Shown here in pieces: positions 55,186 to 64,000 of a DNA stretch of 64,000 bases (the first letter of the stretch is position 1; the number at the start of each line of letters is the position of its first letter). Where the stretch lies: the NCBI RefSeq assembly GCF_003419895.1, contig NZ_QPMM01000002.1, positions 744,001 through 808,000 on the forward strand, given 5' to 3'. The notes beneath the pieces are model-generated. The model searched no databases. It was not told where the DNA came from and saw only the letters and a program-made list of their open reading frames with translations. This stretch comes from Chitinophaga silvatica. Lineage in GTDB: Bacteria; Bacteroidota; Bacteroidia; Chitinophagales; Chitinophagaceae. A program made the translations under genes and the position numbers.

Positions 55186-56718
55186 TCATTTATCCCACCA
55201 TACGGGCTTCAACCAATCATTTTGTCCACCCATTCTTTTGAGGGCATCCTGATAGTTGTTGGTATTATTATATGCTTCGGTAGAAGGATAGAATAAACGT
55301 TTGAATGGTTTACCATTTGTTTCATTTTCACCAGCCGGATCAGAAATTGGAGCTAATACCGGGAATCCGCTACGCCTTTGATTGGCAAAAGCTTCCAAAC
55401 CATTAGGGAATAAGGCAACCCATTTCTGCATATTGATTTGTTCAACTGCTTTGACCGGATCAAGGACATGCTGACTCACAAAATCATCGACCAGGTTTGA
55501 TTTTATCGGATTAATGTCTGAATACATTTCCAGTTGCTTCATTGCCATTCTTATCCCTAACTGATAATGCTTGTTGGCATCTTCACTAATCCAGTTCTTT
55601 GCAGCTGCTTCTGCAAGCAGAAACTCAACTTCTGCATAACCAAGATGTAGAAAATTGGCTTTCAGATCCGCAAAAGCAGTATTGATCCTGCAAAATTTAT
55701 TCAAATGAGGAATGTTGGTACCGTCACCAGTGGTATAATCAGACCAGTCATCCCACCAGTAATGACCCGGAATAATAGGGATGAAGTTTGTTAATGCAGT
55801 GATATCCTTATCATTCCCATCTCTGTTTAAAAAGTAAACAGGGAGTCTTGGATCTTTTTCAGTTTTCAGATAGTTTACAAAAGTGGAACACCCCATAGTA
55901 TACCTGAAGGTTTCTACTTCTGCCAATGCCTGACTCAATCCATTTCCTCTGAGATCCGGATAGTTATAGTTTTCATGAATCATCTTAAAATTATCATCGG
56001 CCGATTGCATAACTCCACCTGCTACTGCTGCTTTGGCTTCTTTTTCCCCGATTTCCGGAGCTACTTTGCTTAAGCGTAAAGCGAGCCTCAAACGCAGGGA
56101 ATTGGCCAGTTTCTTCCAATTAGCAATAACACCTTTATATACGATATCATTGGCGATTGCCTCTTTAGACGGATCGAACTGTTTGACAGCTTCATCTAAT
56201 TCCTTAAAAAAATCATTATAGATATCCTGTTGTTTATCGTAAACAGGGGTGTATACTTTCTGGTAATAGGCAGCACCCGCCTGTGAATATGGAATATCAC
56301 CATAGCAATCAGTAAGGATTGAGAAGATATAAACTTTCAGTATTCTTCCTGCTGCCACGTAGTTGACCAGTGCCGGATCATCCTTGCATCTGTTGAGCAT
56401 ATCCACTAATTGCTTGATGCTTTTATTGTAGAATATTTCCCAGACACGGTCGTTATAAAAATCCTGGCGTGCATACAAAGTACCGGCTCGCATTCCATAT
56501 GCTCCGTTTACATATTGTACCCTTGGCAGGAACAGATAAAGATTTGGGTATCCAGCCTCCCTGCCGCCTGAAAGGAAGTAAGCAGCAGATGCTAGCTGTT
56601 GTCCGGGTGCTATGGTAGCACCTCTGGTTGGATCTGTATTTAATTCTTCAAAATCTTTTGTGCAACTACCTGCAATCAGGATAATGAATAATAGAATCAG
56701 CTTTTTGTATCGTTTCAT
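55186..56718 (-). CDS. SusD-like outer-membrane lipoprotein (SusD_2 family)
   Basis: A 510-aa surface nutrient-binding lipoprotein. ATG 56718 gives a signal peptide with lipobox IAGSC and Cys19 as lipid anchor. TKDFEELNTDPTRG and then ASAAYFLSGGREAGYPNLYLFLPRVQYV are the SusD_2 (PF12771-like) hallmark. It pairs with the SusC channel upstream; the genes are 10 bases apart. The longer in-frame ATG at 56790 lies inside susC and is rejected. Substrate unknown; no glycoside hydrolase is encoded nearby. Confidence 0.9.
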   Translation of the reverse strand: MKRYKKLILLFIILIAGSCTKDFEELNTDPTRGATIAPGQQLASAAYFLSGGREAGYPNLYLFLPRVQYVNGAYGMRAGTLYARQDFYNDRVWEIFYNKSIKQLVDMLNRCKDDPALVNYVAAGRILKVYIFSILTDCYGDIPYSQAGAAYYQKVYTPVYDKQQDIYNDFFKELDEAVKQFDPSKEAIANDIVYKGVIANWKKLANSLRLRLALRLSKVAPEIGEKEAKAAVAGGVMQSADDNFKMIHENYNYPDLRGNGLSQALAEVETFRYTMGCSTFVNYLKTEKDPRLPVYFLNRDGNDKDITALTNFIPIIPGHYWWDDWSDYTTGDGTNIPHLNKFCRINTAFADLKANFLHLGYAEVEFLLAEAAAKNWISEDANKHYQLGIRMAMKQLEMYSDINPIKSNLVDDFVSQHVLDPVKAVEQINMQKWVALFPNGLEAFANQRRSGFPVLAPISDPAGENETNGKPFKRLFYPSTEAYNNTNNYQDALKRMGGQNDWLKPVWWDK

Positions 56719-56728
56719 TTTTCCTGTT

Positions 56729-59700
56729 TTAGAATTTTGCGTAAATATTGATACCATAAGATTTCCGTGTTGGTAATGAACCATATTCAAACCCTTGTCC
56801 GTTACTGTTATTGTAGCTCGATTCAGGGTCTACATTTGGTATATGCTTACTGATGGTTATCAGGTTCCTCGCCACAAATGATACAGTAAGTTCGCGTACT
56901 ATGCCGGTTCCAATAATTGATTTAGGAAAGCGATAATCAAGTGTTAACTGGCGAACTTTCACAAAGGAAGCATCGTAGATGAATGGTTCCGGAATGTTAT
57001 CTGAGATCTTCTGCCAGTAGGTTTGAGGATTTACATACCCTGAAACCTCTTTGTATATTGGCTTGCCTGATGCATCTACCCCTGATTGCTGTACCCCATG
57101 TACCTGCACTCCTCCTGTGGCTGTCCACTCTTCGGGTGTTTTATTTGCTTTCTTTCTTGCTGCTTCAGAAATCGCCCACTCATCACGTCCTTCAACGGTA
57201 CCTTTCTGGCGACCATTCATATAGGCCAGCAGATTGGTCATTGAGTAAATATTGCCACCCTGTTTAATATCAAGCAATACACCTAATGCGAAGTTTTTGT
57301 AACTGAATCTGTTGTTGATTCCCCCGATCCAGTCGTATTGTCCGCTACCTAATACGGCATCTGTTGGGTCGTACTGCGGCATTAATTTATTATCAAGGAT
57401 TAACTGACCCTGATCATTTCTCAGGAATTTGCGGCCTACTATTATTCCGTATTGTTCTCCTTCCTGCGCTACGATAGATGCATTAGCCCAGCGTGCGGAG
57501 GCAAGCGTGTAATAACCGGAAACAAGTGGACTTAACTCCAGTATTTTATTCCTGTTACGTGCAAAATTCAGGTTCAGATCCCAGTTGAAATGTTTACTTA
57601 CAATAGGTTTGACTCCCAAGGTAACTTCTATACCACGGTTACGGATGTTTCCGGAGTTGATTACAGCAGAAGTATAACCACTGGTAGAAGAAATCGGGGC
57701 ACTCAGGATTTGATTGCGGGTATTTGACTGGTACCAGGTGAAATCCAGATTCACTCTGTTATCAAAGAATACGAGGTTAGCACCTGTTTCATAAGTTTTG
57801 CTGATACTAGGTTTGAGGCTATGCAGCGGTACTTTATCTACAGATACTCCACCTATCGCATATCCGCCAATGGTTGGGATATCTGTATTGCTACCGTAGG
57901 TGAGAGTTAACTGATATGGATCAACGGCATCGGTACCTGTTTGAGCGATAGAGAATCGTACTTTACCAAAGGATAGGAAATTACTTTTTGCCATCAGTTC
58001 TGAAAACACAAAGCTTGCAGAAGCAGAAGGGTAGAAGTAAGAGTTATTTCCCATTGCGAGGGTAGATGACCAGTCATTTCTTCCGGTAAGATCAAGGTAC
58101 AGTAAGTTGTTATACCCCAGGTTTACAGAGCCGTACACCGAATTGATCCGTTTGCGATTAATAATCTCGTTAGATGTTTTTGTAAGGAAGTTATTAATGC
58201 TTTTAACGCCTCTGGTACTGATATCTCTACCATTGGTAATCAGTTGATTTTCGGAGTAATCCATTCTGTTTGTACCAGCATTGGCATTAATCTGAAAACG
58301 ACGGATTTGTTTATTGTAGTTAAACATCAACTCGGAGTTGGTTTCTCTCAATGTTCTGCTTCTCAGTACAATAGCCCCTGATTCGTTATACGGAGTTGTT
58401 GCCTCCATAAATTCCCGGAAGCCAAACTGCGAGTAATCTGTTCCTACCCGGCCCTGAACACTTAAGGACGGAGATATTTTATATCGAAGCTGAACAAATC
58501 CATTGAGTCGATCCTGTTTACTATTATTGGGTTGTTCGTTGATTGCCCAATATGGATTTACCTGATAGGAATTATTATTCCAGTTGATATAATTTCCGGT
58601 AACAGAATCTTTGTACTGCTTTAACCAGTTTATATCGATGTTAGGGGAAATACCACTTAATACATATCCAATGTTATTGGGGTTATCGGATAAGGCCGGC
58701 CGGTTATCTACGTTTTCATTTACGTAAGAAACCTTAGCATCGATATTTAAGTTTTTGGTTAGCTGAGAAGTACCACGAACAGATAAGTTATGACGCATCA
58801 ATCCACTTTTTGGAACGATGTCATTGTTTTTCAGATTTGTGTAGGTAAGTCTGAACTGTGTTTTTTCGTTACCGGATGAAAGCGCAACGGAGTTGGTAAG
58901 TGTTAATCCGTTACGGAAGAATTTTTTAATGGAGTTGTTGGCATTTACGTAAGGTACACGTTGTCCGTTCCAAAGCCATACAAGGCTATCGGCACTCAGT
59001 TTTGGGCCCCAGCTGGCCTGAGAGCTACCAATGGCTGCTGTTACATCTTTAGGTAAAAGCCCATCTCTTCCGGTACCGTAGGAATCCTGAAAATCGTAAT
59101 TATTGTTCAGGCGTTCTACTACGGTATTTGAAGTAAGTTCTACTTCAAAACCCTGACCTGCTCCTTTTTTAGTGGTAATGAGAATTACACCATTGGCGGC
59201 ACGGCTCCCATATAAAGCGGTAGCGGCGCCACCTTTCAGAACTGAAATTGTGGCAATTTCGTCTGGGTTAATAATAGAGGTACCATCTCCCAAATCATAA
59301 CCACCCCATTTGTCGGCCTGGCCGGGAGATGAATTATTAGCGGGTACACCATCAATTACATAGAGTGGTTGGTTATCGCCGCCAATAACTTTCACGCCCC
59401 GTAAAGTAACTTTTACAGAACCACCAACACCACTGTTCGTAGTGTAAACATCCAGTCCGGCTACTTTACCGGTTAAAGCCTGCAGTGGATTATTAGAGCG
59501 GGCAGAGGTCATTTCATTACCTTTTACATCTGTAAAGGCATAGCCTAATGACCGTTGTTGGCGACTAATACCAAGAGCGGTTACAACAACAGTGTTCATT
59601 TCCACAATCTTGGGAGCAGGAATTGTGTCGGCCACTTTTTTAGGAGCGGGAGCTGTAGATTTAATAATAATCTGGTTACCAACAGCTTTAACAGTAAATT

Positions 59701-59968
59701 TAGAAGCGGGAAAAAGCTTTTCTAAAACTGTAGTGACAGGAACACTTTTTTCGTGGATGGTATATTTGTTAGAGTTGATTACGTCATGAGAATAGGCAAA
59801 GGAAACACCAGTTTGTTTTTCGATTAACGGGAGAATCTCCAGTGCTGGTTTATCGTTTACCTCAATGGAAATCTTCTTATTCAGAACACTGTTAACGTCC
59901 TGTGCTGCCAGCGGAAGCCAGCAAAAACAGCATAGTACGATCAGTGGAATCCAGGAATTGATCTTCAT
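56729..59968 (-). CDS. SusC/RagA TonB-linked outer-membrane receptor with STN domain
   Basis: A 1079-aa TonB-dependent channel. The signal peptide is MKINSWIPLIVLCCFCWLPL-AAQ. An N-terminal STN (secretin/TonB) domain (about 27-105, ISIEVNDKPALEILPLIEKQTGVSFAYS) is used for signalling to FecR. Next comes a short Pro-rich linker and then the plug, whose start is marked by MNTVVVTALGISRQQRSLGY. The plug holds VAGLDVYTTNSGVGGSVKVTLRG. The usual carboxypeptidase-regulatory-like domain of SusC is absent. The barrel ends in GINIYAKF. Signals through the adjacent FecR/ECF pair, a trans-envelope regulation system. Confidence 0.93.
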   Translation of the reverse strand: MKINSWIPLIVLCCFCWLPLAAQDVNSVLNKKISIEVNDKPALEILPLIEKQTGVSFAYSHDVINSNKYTIHEKSVPVTTVLEKLFPASKFTVKAVGNQIIIKSTAPAPKKVADTIPAPKIVEMNTVVVTALGISRQQRSLGYAFTDVKGNEMTSARSNNPLQALTGKVAGLDVYTTNSGVGGSVKVTLRGVKVIGGDNQPLYVIDGVPANNSSPGQADKWGGYDLGDGTSIINPDEIATISVLKGGAATALYGSRAANGVILITTKKGAGQGFEVELTSNTVVERLNNNYDFQDSYGTGRDGLLPKDVTAAIGSSQASWGPKLSADSLVWLWNGQRVPYVNANNSIKKFFRNGLTLTNSVALSSGNEKTQFRLTYTNLKNNDIVPKSGLMRHNLSVRGTSQLTKNLNIDAKVSYVNENVDNRPALSDNPNNIGYVLSGISPNIDINWLKQYKDSVTGNYINWNNNSYQVNPYWAINEQPNNSKQDRLNGFVQLRYKISPSLSVQGRVGTDYSQFGFREFMEATTPYNESGAIVLRSRTLRETNSELMFNYNKQIRRFQINANAGTNRMDYSENQLITNGRDISTRGVKSINNFLTKTSNEIINRKRINSVYGSVNLGYNNLLYLDLTGRNDWSSTLAMGNNSYFYPSASASFVFSELMAKSNFLSFGKVRFSIAQTGTDAVDPYQLTLTYGSNTDIPTIGGYAIGGVSVDKVPLHSLKPSISKTYETGANLVFFDNRVNLDFTWYQSNTRNQILSAPISSTSGYTSAVINSGNIRNRGIEVTLGVKPIVSKHFNWDLNLNFARNRNKILELSPLVSGYYTLASARWANASIVAQEGEQYGIIVGRKFLRNDQGQLILDNKLMPQYDPTDAVLGSGQYDWIGGINNRFSYKNFALGVLLDIKQGGNIYSMTNLLAYMNGRQKGTVEGRDEWAISEAARKKANKTPEEWTATGGVQVHGVQQSGVDASGKPIYKEVSGYVNPQTYWQKISDNIPEPFIYDASFVKVRQLTLDYRFPKSIIGTGIVRELTVSFVARNLITISKHIPNVDPESSYNNSNGQGFEYGSLPTRKSYGINIYAKF

Positions 59969-60176
59969 TTAGATTTTTTTTGAAAGTTGATTAAACAGCG
60001 TTCAGTAACAGATATAGCTTCTCCAGTAAGAATAGGGTAGCCTACAGCTGATAACAGCTATCCCATTCTGGCAAATCAGCAATAAAACGTTAATTCATGA
60101 ACTGATTCTGTGTAAGTAAAAGCAGTTGTAGGTTACTGAACTTTCTAAATTTTGGTTGTTATATTTTCGTTTGTGC

Positions 60177-61148
60177 TTATTGATTAGTAAATAGATACGT
60201 TGAGTCGGCCGTCTTTTTCATTTTCAGATCCATCATTTCCGAAAGAACTAATAATGCATCCTGTAGTGGTATATTATTAAATCTGACAGTTATCTTTTTC
60301 TTAAGAACAGTTTGATCCTCTACCTTCAATTTTGCTCCGTAATAGGTAGCCATTGCATCTACTACCTGGCTGATCTCCTGGTCTTTAAATACCAGGTCGT
60401 GATTACTCCAGGCGCATCTGTAGGCATAGTTTCCGGCAGGCTGACTAAGCGATCCATCATTATGCAGGATGCCCAGATTGCCGGGTAACAATATTTTGCT
60501 TTGCAGGGTATTATTATCTGATATTTTCACACTACCATCCCAGACTGCAACATCGGTATAGTTGCTATTAATTTTTACATTGAAAGAAGTACCTAGAACG
60601 GTAATCATTCCTTGTGGGAGCTCAATGGTAAAGGTATGGGCGGCATCTTTAGTAACATTAAAGAATGCTTCTCCTTTTTCGAGTTTCACTTTACGTATGC
60701 CCTTGTTGGTGGTATAGGCAATGATGGTACCAGGGCGAGCTATTACAGAAGAGCCATCGGGGAGGGCTACACTATCAATAACCGGGTTGTTGACAGCAAA
60801 GGTAGTCCAGTGTTCGGTTGGTTGATGACTGAACCAGAGGTAACTGCCAATGACGACCAACAGAATTGCTGCAGCTGCAATTTGTTTCCAGTAGCTACCC
60901 AGTCTGAATATTTTTGTCTTTTCAGTAGCCGGGAGTTGAAGTTGGGTTGCCAGTTGTTGCCAACCGTTATTCTGATCATGAAGGCTGGATGGCAAATCAG
61001 CACTACTTTCCCATAGGAATTTAATATCCTGATAGGTTTGTTTGTTTTTGGCATCTTCTGCCATCCATTGATTGATAGATTGAGTGAGAGCTTCATTTTC
61101 AGGATGAAGCAAATGCTCAATAATCATATCGTGAAGCTCATTTTTCAT
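60177..61148 (-). CDS. FecR-family anti-sigma factor
   Basis: A 323-aa protein. A cytosolic N-terminal anti-sigma domain with LHDMIIEHLLHPENEALTQSINQW precedes one membrane segment (about 90-107, IAAAAILLVVIGSYLWF). The periplasmic FecR domain (TTFAVNNPVIDSVALPDGSSVIARPGTIIAYT and EGEAFFNVTKD) is followed by a C-terminal STN-like DUF4974 tail (LKVEDQTVLKKKITVRFNNIPLQDAL). It receives the signal from the STN domain of the SusC protein and controls the ECF sigma factor. Confidence 0.93.
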   Translation of the reverse strand: MKNELHDMIIEHLLHPENEALTQSINQWMAEDAKNKQTYQDIKFLWESSADLPSSLHDQNNGWQQLATQLQLPATEKTKIFRLGSYWKQIAAAAILLVVIGSYLWFSHQPTEHWTTFAVNNPVIDSVALPDGSSVIARPGTIIAYTTNKGIRKVKLEKGEAFFNVTKDAAHTFTIELPQGMITVLGTSFNVKINSNYTDVAVWDGSVKISDNNTLQSKILLPGNLGILHNDGSLSQPAGNYAYRCAWSNHDLVFKDQEISQVVDAMATYYGAKLKVEDQTVLKKKITVRFNNIPLQDALLVLSEMMDLKMKKTADSTYLFTNQ

Positions 61149-61197
61149 ATGCGTATACTAATATGACAATTCAGAAAACTGAAACTTTGATAGTCTG

Positions 61198-61749
61198 TCA
61201 ACTTTTTTTTTCGAGTAGCACCTGGCGGAGTGATTTTAATGCGATTGAGAGTTGATAGTAAACGGTATTTAAGGTGATTGAGAGTTTTTGTGCTATTTCA
61301 GGCGGTTCTAGGCCATGTACCCTGCTTAGGATGAAAATCTCCTGGCAGCGGGGAGGTAATGTTTTAAGGTGTTGTAGTAGTTCCTGTTGAAATAGGAGAA
61401 AATCGGCTGTTGAGTCGAGGGCTTGTTCGTCTGGTATCCATTGAAGAATTTCTTCGCTGGTATGTTTTTTTCTTTTTTTTATTTCATTGAGAGCCAGATT
61501 AGTGATAGCTCTGAAGAGATAGTGTTGTACATTTCCGGTGATGGTGAGTTGGGAGGATTTTTCCCATAGATTAACGAAGAGGTTGTGAACCAGGTCTTTA
61601 GCCAGGCTTTCATCTTTAGTGAGTCGAAAAGCCAGTAAATAGAGGGGTTGGCTGTATGCCAGGTAGAGTTGCCGAAATACAGGTACATTCCGATGGAGGA
61701 GGGCTTCATTAACTTCCGTGGTGGAGAAAGAAAAGATTACCTGTGTCAT
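61198..61749 (-). CDS. ECF sigma-70 factor
   Basis: A 183-aa FecI-type sigma factor. Region 2 contains LYLLAFRLTKDESLAKDLVHNLFVNLWE and region 4 LPPRCQEIFILSRVHGLEPPEIAQKLSITLNTVYYQLSIALKSL with the helix-turn-helix. It directs transcription of the adjacent SusC/SusD operon. The order sigma-FecR-SusC-SusD is the standard Bacteroidota layout. Confidence 0.95.
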   Translation of the reverse strand: MTQVIFSFSTTEVNEALLHRNVPVFRQLYLAYSQPLYLLAFRLTKDESLAKDLVHNLFVNLWEKSSQLTITGNVQHYLFRAITNLALNEIKKRKKHTSEEILQWIPDEQALDSTADFLLFQQELLQHLKTLPPRCQEIFILSRVHGLEPPEIAQKLSITLNTVYYQLSIALKSLRQVLLEKKS

Positions 61750-61819
61750 TCAACTAATAGTTGGTATTGGGATGTTTTGTAAGTATACGAATAATTTGTT
61801 TGAGTTTATAAGAAAATAA

Positions 61820-61854
61820 AAAAAGCTGCCTTTACAGAGTAGAGACAGCTTTTC
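61820..61854 (-). terminator. Terminator of the RRM gene
   Basis: AAAAGCTG and CAGCTTTT arms with one G-T pair. Read on the minus strand they are followed by a T-run. Confidence 0.65.
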
Positions 61855-61889
61855 TTTTAGTTCCTTGGTGCCGAATAATGGGGTCAAAA

Positions 61890-62210
61890 TTAATAACGAC
61901 GGTCGCGGGAACCATATCCTCCGCCGCCACGGTTATTACCACCGCCCCCTTTGAAATTATTATTCGGTTGTTTAGGTCTAGCTTCGTTTACCGTTAATTG
62001 CTTACCTTCTATTTCGCTGCCATTCAGACTATCCATAGCCTTAGCTCCTTCTTCTTGATTAGGCATTTCCACGAATCCAAAACCGCGTGAACGGCCAGTT
62101 TCGTGGTCTTTGATAACCTTTGCGGAGGTAACCACTCCATAATCGCTGAAAATCTGATGCAGATCCTCATCGTTCAACCTATAGTGCAGGTTGGCTACGT
62201 AAATGTTCAT
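61890..62210 (-). CDS. Glycine-rich RRM RNA-binding protein
   Basis: A 106-aa protein with one RRM domain (RNP2 IYVANL at residues 3-8, RNP1 RGFGFVEM at about 43-50) and a Gly/Asn/Arg-rich tail (GGGGNNRGGGGYGSRDRRY). Bacterial homologues are cold-induced and bind RNA to resolve structure, which is inference here. The 5' region is long and AT-rich with a TGAAGGCCTTCA palindrome at 62274-62285, compatible with post-transcriptional control. Confidence 0.93.
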   Translation of the reverse strand: MNIYVANLHYRLNDEDLHQIFSDYGVVTSAKVIKDHETGRSRGFGFVEMPNQEEGAKAMDSLNGSEIEGKQLTVNEARPKQPNNNFKGGGGNNRGGGGYGSRDRRY

Positions 62211-62458
62211 GATAACTGAAATTAAAAAAATGAAAAATAATATACTGAAGTTATGAAATTCTATTAATAAAAATGAAGGCCTTCAAATATTTTTACTTTT
62301 ATTCCTCTTTTTAAACGATTTATGAGCTAAAGTACTCGATTTGAGCGCATTTTATGTTATAAACGTTAACAAAAAATAACATTCTATTTTATGTTTATTG
62401 CAGGTTATCCGTTATTTTTTTCGTAATTTAAGAGTGTAATCCATTAAAATATTTTAAC

Positions 62459-63178
62459 ATGGGAGGCTTAACTGAGACCTGGTTTGCGGATGGATACATC
62501 GATTTTGAACTAAAAAAATACACCTTACTGGCCTATCTGCAAGACGTCAACCGCTACTTTAATGAAAGCAAGCTGTACCCGCAGCTTACCGATATCATCT
62601 TTCACTATAACAACCTCATTGCATTCAGAGATAATAAACAATATTTACAACAACAGTTTCCAAAACGACTCACAGCAGTAAATCTCCAAAAGCTGGAGCT
62701 ATTGTATGAACAAATGATTGCTGATGATGAACTGATGGAAGAACTGGAAGATATTATTCAATATTCCATCACCCAAATGAATAACACCATTAAAGAGGGT
62801 ACAGATATTTATGAATGGGTGGCAGGACAACTAACTATCTTTCCTGTTGGGCTGGTACCATTGGAAAGCCAGGAAGGTTATCTATTGCTTTGTGATGGAA
62901 GTCACAGGCAAACACTGGTGTATAATTACCGGCTGACTATTTTTGAAAGACATGATGAAAAGTACAGAGGAATACATACCTCCTACGTTTCATCCTATCA
63001 GCAGGATTTTGTGCATACAATTAACCATATTAAGTTCCTGCTGATCAGAGAGCAGAAACAATTGCCTAACCCGGCTGTGTATTGTATTGAAACGCCTTTG
63101 GTAATGCCAATAGATGAAACGCTATTACCTATTGCAAAAAGAAGCCTGGTGAAATATATAGCTCAGCAAGCAGCCTAG
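62459..63178 (+). CDS. Conserved Bacteroidota protein of unknown function
   Basis: A 239-aa cytoplasmic protein, not recognised as a named family. The N-terminal half is helical (FELKKYTLLAYLQDVNRYFNE, LQKLELLYEQMIADDELMEEL). The C-terminal half has mixed strands, including EGYLLLCDGSHRQTLVYNYRLTIFE and a terminal helix. The 3' end overlaps that of the convergent DUF4230 gene by 4 bases. Confidence 0.6.
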   Translation: MGGLTETWFADGYIDFELKKYTLLAYLQDVNRYFNESKLYPQLTDIIFHYNNLIAFRDNKQYLQQQFPKRLTAVNLQKLELLYEQMIADDELMEELEDIIQYSITQMNNTIKEGTDIYEWVAGQLTIFPVGLVPLESQEGYLLLCDGSHRQTLVYNYRLTIFERHDEKYRGIHTSYVSSYQQDFVHTINHIKFLLIREQKQLPNPAVYCIETPLVMPIDETLLPIAKRSLVKYIAQQAA

Positions 63179-63792
63179 TTCAGGGCCGGAGCTTTGGTAT
63201 CATCTGTATACTCAATTTCAAGTGTATGATCTTTCATGAATGGGGCATAATATTGCTCCATCAGTTTCTGAATTTTCTCTTTAGATTGTTGAATATAGGT
63301 TGAGTTACTCTCTAACTGAGCCCTGCTGCTTTTATACAAAGACTTCTGTACTTCCGTGTAGGTTTCATCATCCTGAAATAAAAACAAACCTTTTTTATTG
63401 GAAGTTTCCATCTTATCAACCTTTAGTTCGTAGCTCAATAATTTTGGAGCAGGTAATTGAATAATTATTTTTTTATTGTTCTGCTGTACTTTAAAATTTT
63501 TCTCGTCTACATTTACTCCATATTTCGCCTGATAGGGAATGCTTACCCATACTGTATTTTCAAAGAAAGCTTTCTTCCAGTTGTCTGTCCATCCTCCACT
63601 ATCTTCAATATTACTTCTCTTGATACTGGCACTGCCCTGTACATCCAGTGTTGCTAATTCAGCGATTTCTCTTACTATAGTGCTGTTGGAAATTACCTGC
63701 TGGCTAACATTGGTGGAGCCAAAACGTTTACCAAGCCAAAATATTAATCCGGCGACCAATAGCAACAGTACTAAGTAAATAATCTTTTTCAT
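63175..63792 (-). CDS. DUF4230 membrane-anchored protein
   Basis: A 205-aa protein. One membrane segment (about 3-20, KIIYLVLLLLVAGLIFWLG) is followed by a periplasmic domain with the DUF4230 signature IVREIAELATLDVQG (about 43-57). A cleft region IPYQAKYGVNVDEKNFKVQ follows, then a C-terminal helical bundle. Function unknown. The stop overlaps that of the neighbouring convergent gene. Confidence 0.85.
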   Translation of the reverse strand: MKKIIYLVLLLLVAGLIFWLGKRFGSTNVSQQVISNSTIVREIAELATLDVQGSASIKRSNIEDSGGWTDNWKKAFFENTVWVSIPYQAKYGVNVDEKNFKVQQNNKKIIIQLPAPKLLSYELKVDKMETSNKKGLFLFQDDETYTEVQKSLYKSSRAQLESNSTYIQQSKEKIQKLMEQYYAPFMKDHTLEIEYTDDTKAPALN

Positions 63793-63843
63793 GTGCTAAA
63801 TGTACTAAAAAAGAATATTATAATTATCGTATATACTTAAGCG

Positions 63844-64000
63844 TTATCTTGTCAGGCTATCAATTAATGCAGTATGTTCCGGATATGCCGCTTGTAAGGG
63901 CGCTTTTTCGGCCAGCTCAAAATCGGCGAAATCAAATCCTGGCGCCACTGTACAACCTGTAAGAGCAAAGCCGCCTAGTACTTCCACTCTGGAGGCAAAC
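63844..64000 (-). CDS. Cupin family (DUF985) protein, partial (N-terminus outside window)
   Basis: The C-terminal 51 residues of a minus-strand gene. The segment GFALTGCTVAPGFDFADFEL, then AEKAPLQAAYPEHTALIDSL, is the typical end of DUF985 cupins. The TAA stop is at 63846-63844. Metal ligands would lie in the missing part. Confidence 0.8.
   Translation of the reverse strand, partial: FASRVEVLGGFALTGCTVAPGFDFADFELAEKAPLQAAYPEHTALIDSLTR

Noticed and set aside
56719-56790. N-terminal extension of the SusD-like protein
   Set aside because: It overlaps susC and would bury the lipoprotein signal peptide; ATG 56718 gives a clean lipobox.
1-64000. CRISPR arrays, tRNA or rRNA genes, insertion sequences, prophage
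   Set aside because: No regularly spaced repeats, cloverleaf-like segments, transposase genes or phage structural genes were recognised in the gene-free stretches.

Overview
The window reads as a chromosome segment of a Bacteroidota bacterium, most likely Chitinophagaceae (Chitinophaga-like). The evidence is a SusC/SusD pair with an ECF sigma/FecR switch, promoter -7 boxes of the TAnnTTTG type, a large signal peptidase I, a CBM20-MalQ of the DPE2 type, HU-CCDC81 and DUF4230 proteins, and a subtype iii (Bacteroidota-type) type VI secretion system (T6SS). Both ends cut genes: a GrpB-family protein at the left and a DUF985 cupin at the right. No rRNA, tRNA, CRISPR array, insertion sequence or prophage was seen.

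Layout. 0-19.5 kb is mostly household: a sigma-54-type response regulator, a hydrolase, a MerR/B12-like regulator, lepB, cdd, a small TPR protein, a candidate structured RNA, argS, outer-membrane proteins, a GNAT enzyme, dnaK, malQ, an enolase-superfamily epimerase, a cytoplasmic caspase-fold (C25-like) peptidase with a small overlapping partner, and a DUF6807 protein. 19.6-32.8 kb is an AT-rich accessory island. Three membrane-protein genes come first, then tssB-tssC, a TraN/DUF4138-like secreted protein and a lytic transglycosylase on the plus strand. A minus-strand block tssF-tssE-tssP-like follows, then a plus-strand block tssG-tssN-tssK-tssO-tssD(hcp). Sheath, baseplate, tube and part of the envelope complex are present, but ClpV (TssH), VgrG (TssI), TssQ and TssR are not in the window. 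33-44.5 kb holds coaA, an aldehyde dehydrogenase, an MFS transporter, pfkA-pyk, a prolyl oligopeptidase, and an SDR gene whose 3' end and downstream spacer are duplicated around an inserted hydrolase gene. 44.5-54.3 kb holds an HU-CCDC81/SPOR-like envelope protein, a TPR + beta-barrel pair, and doxX-thioesterase-cinA-E2. 55-61.7 kb is an ECF sigma / FecR / SusC / SusD uptake locus. The last 2 kb hold an RRM protein and small conserved proteins.

Three kinds of non-coding repeat stand out. One is a family of long palindromes built on CTCGCAAAG-type arms (5.6, 9.0 and 50.4 kb) with compensatory differences between copies. The second is a GC-rich direct/inverted repeat cluster at 54.4-54.9 kb. 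The third is the 190-bp duplication at 42.5/43.8 kb. The strongest candidates for something undescribed are the T6SS island with its VirB9/TraN-like protein and three-gene membrane prefix, the C25-like peptidase pair, and the structured RNA at 5.5 kb.
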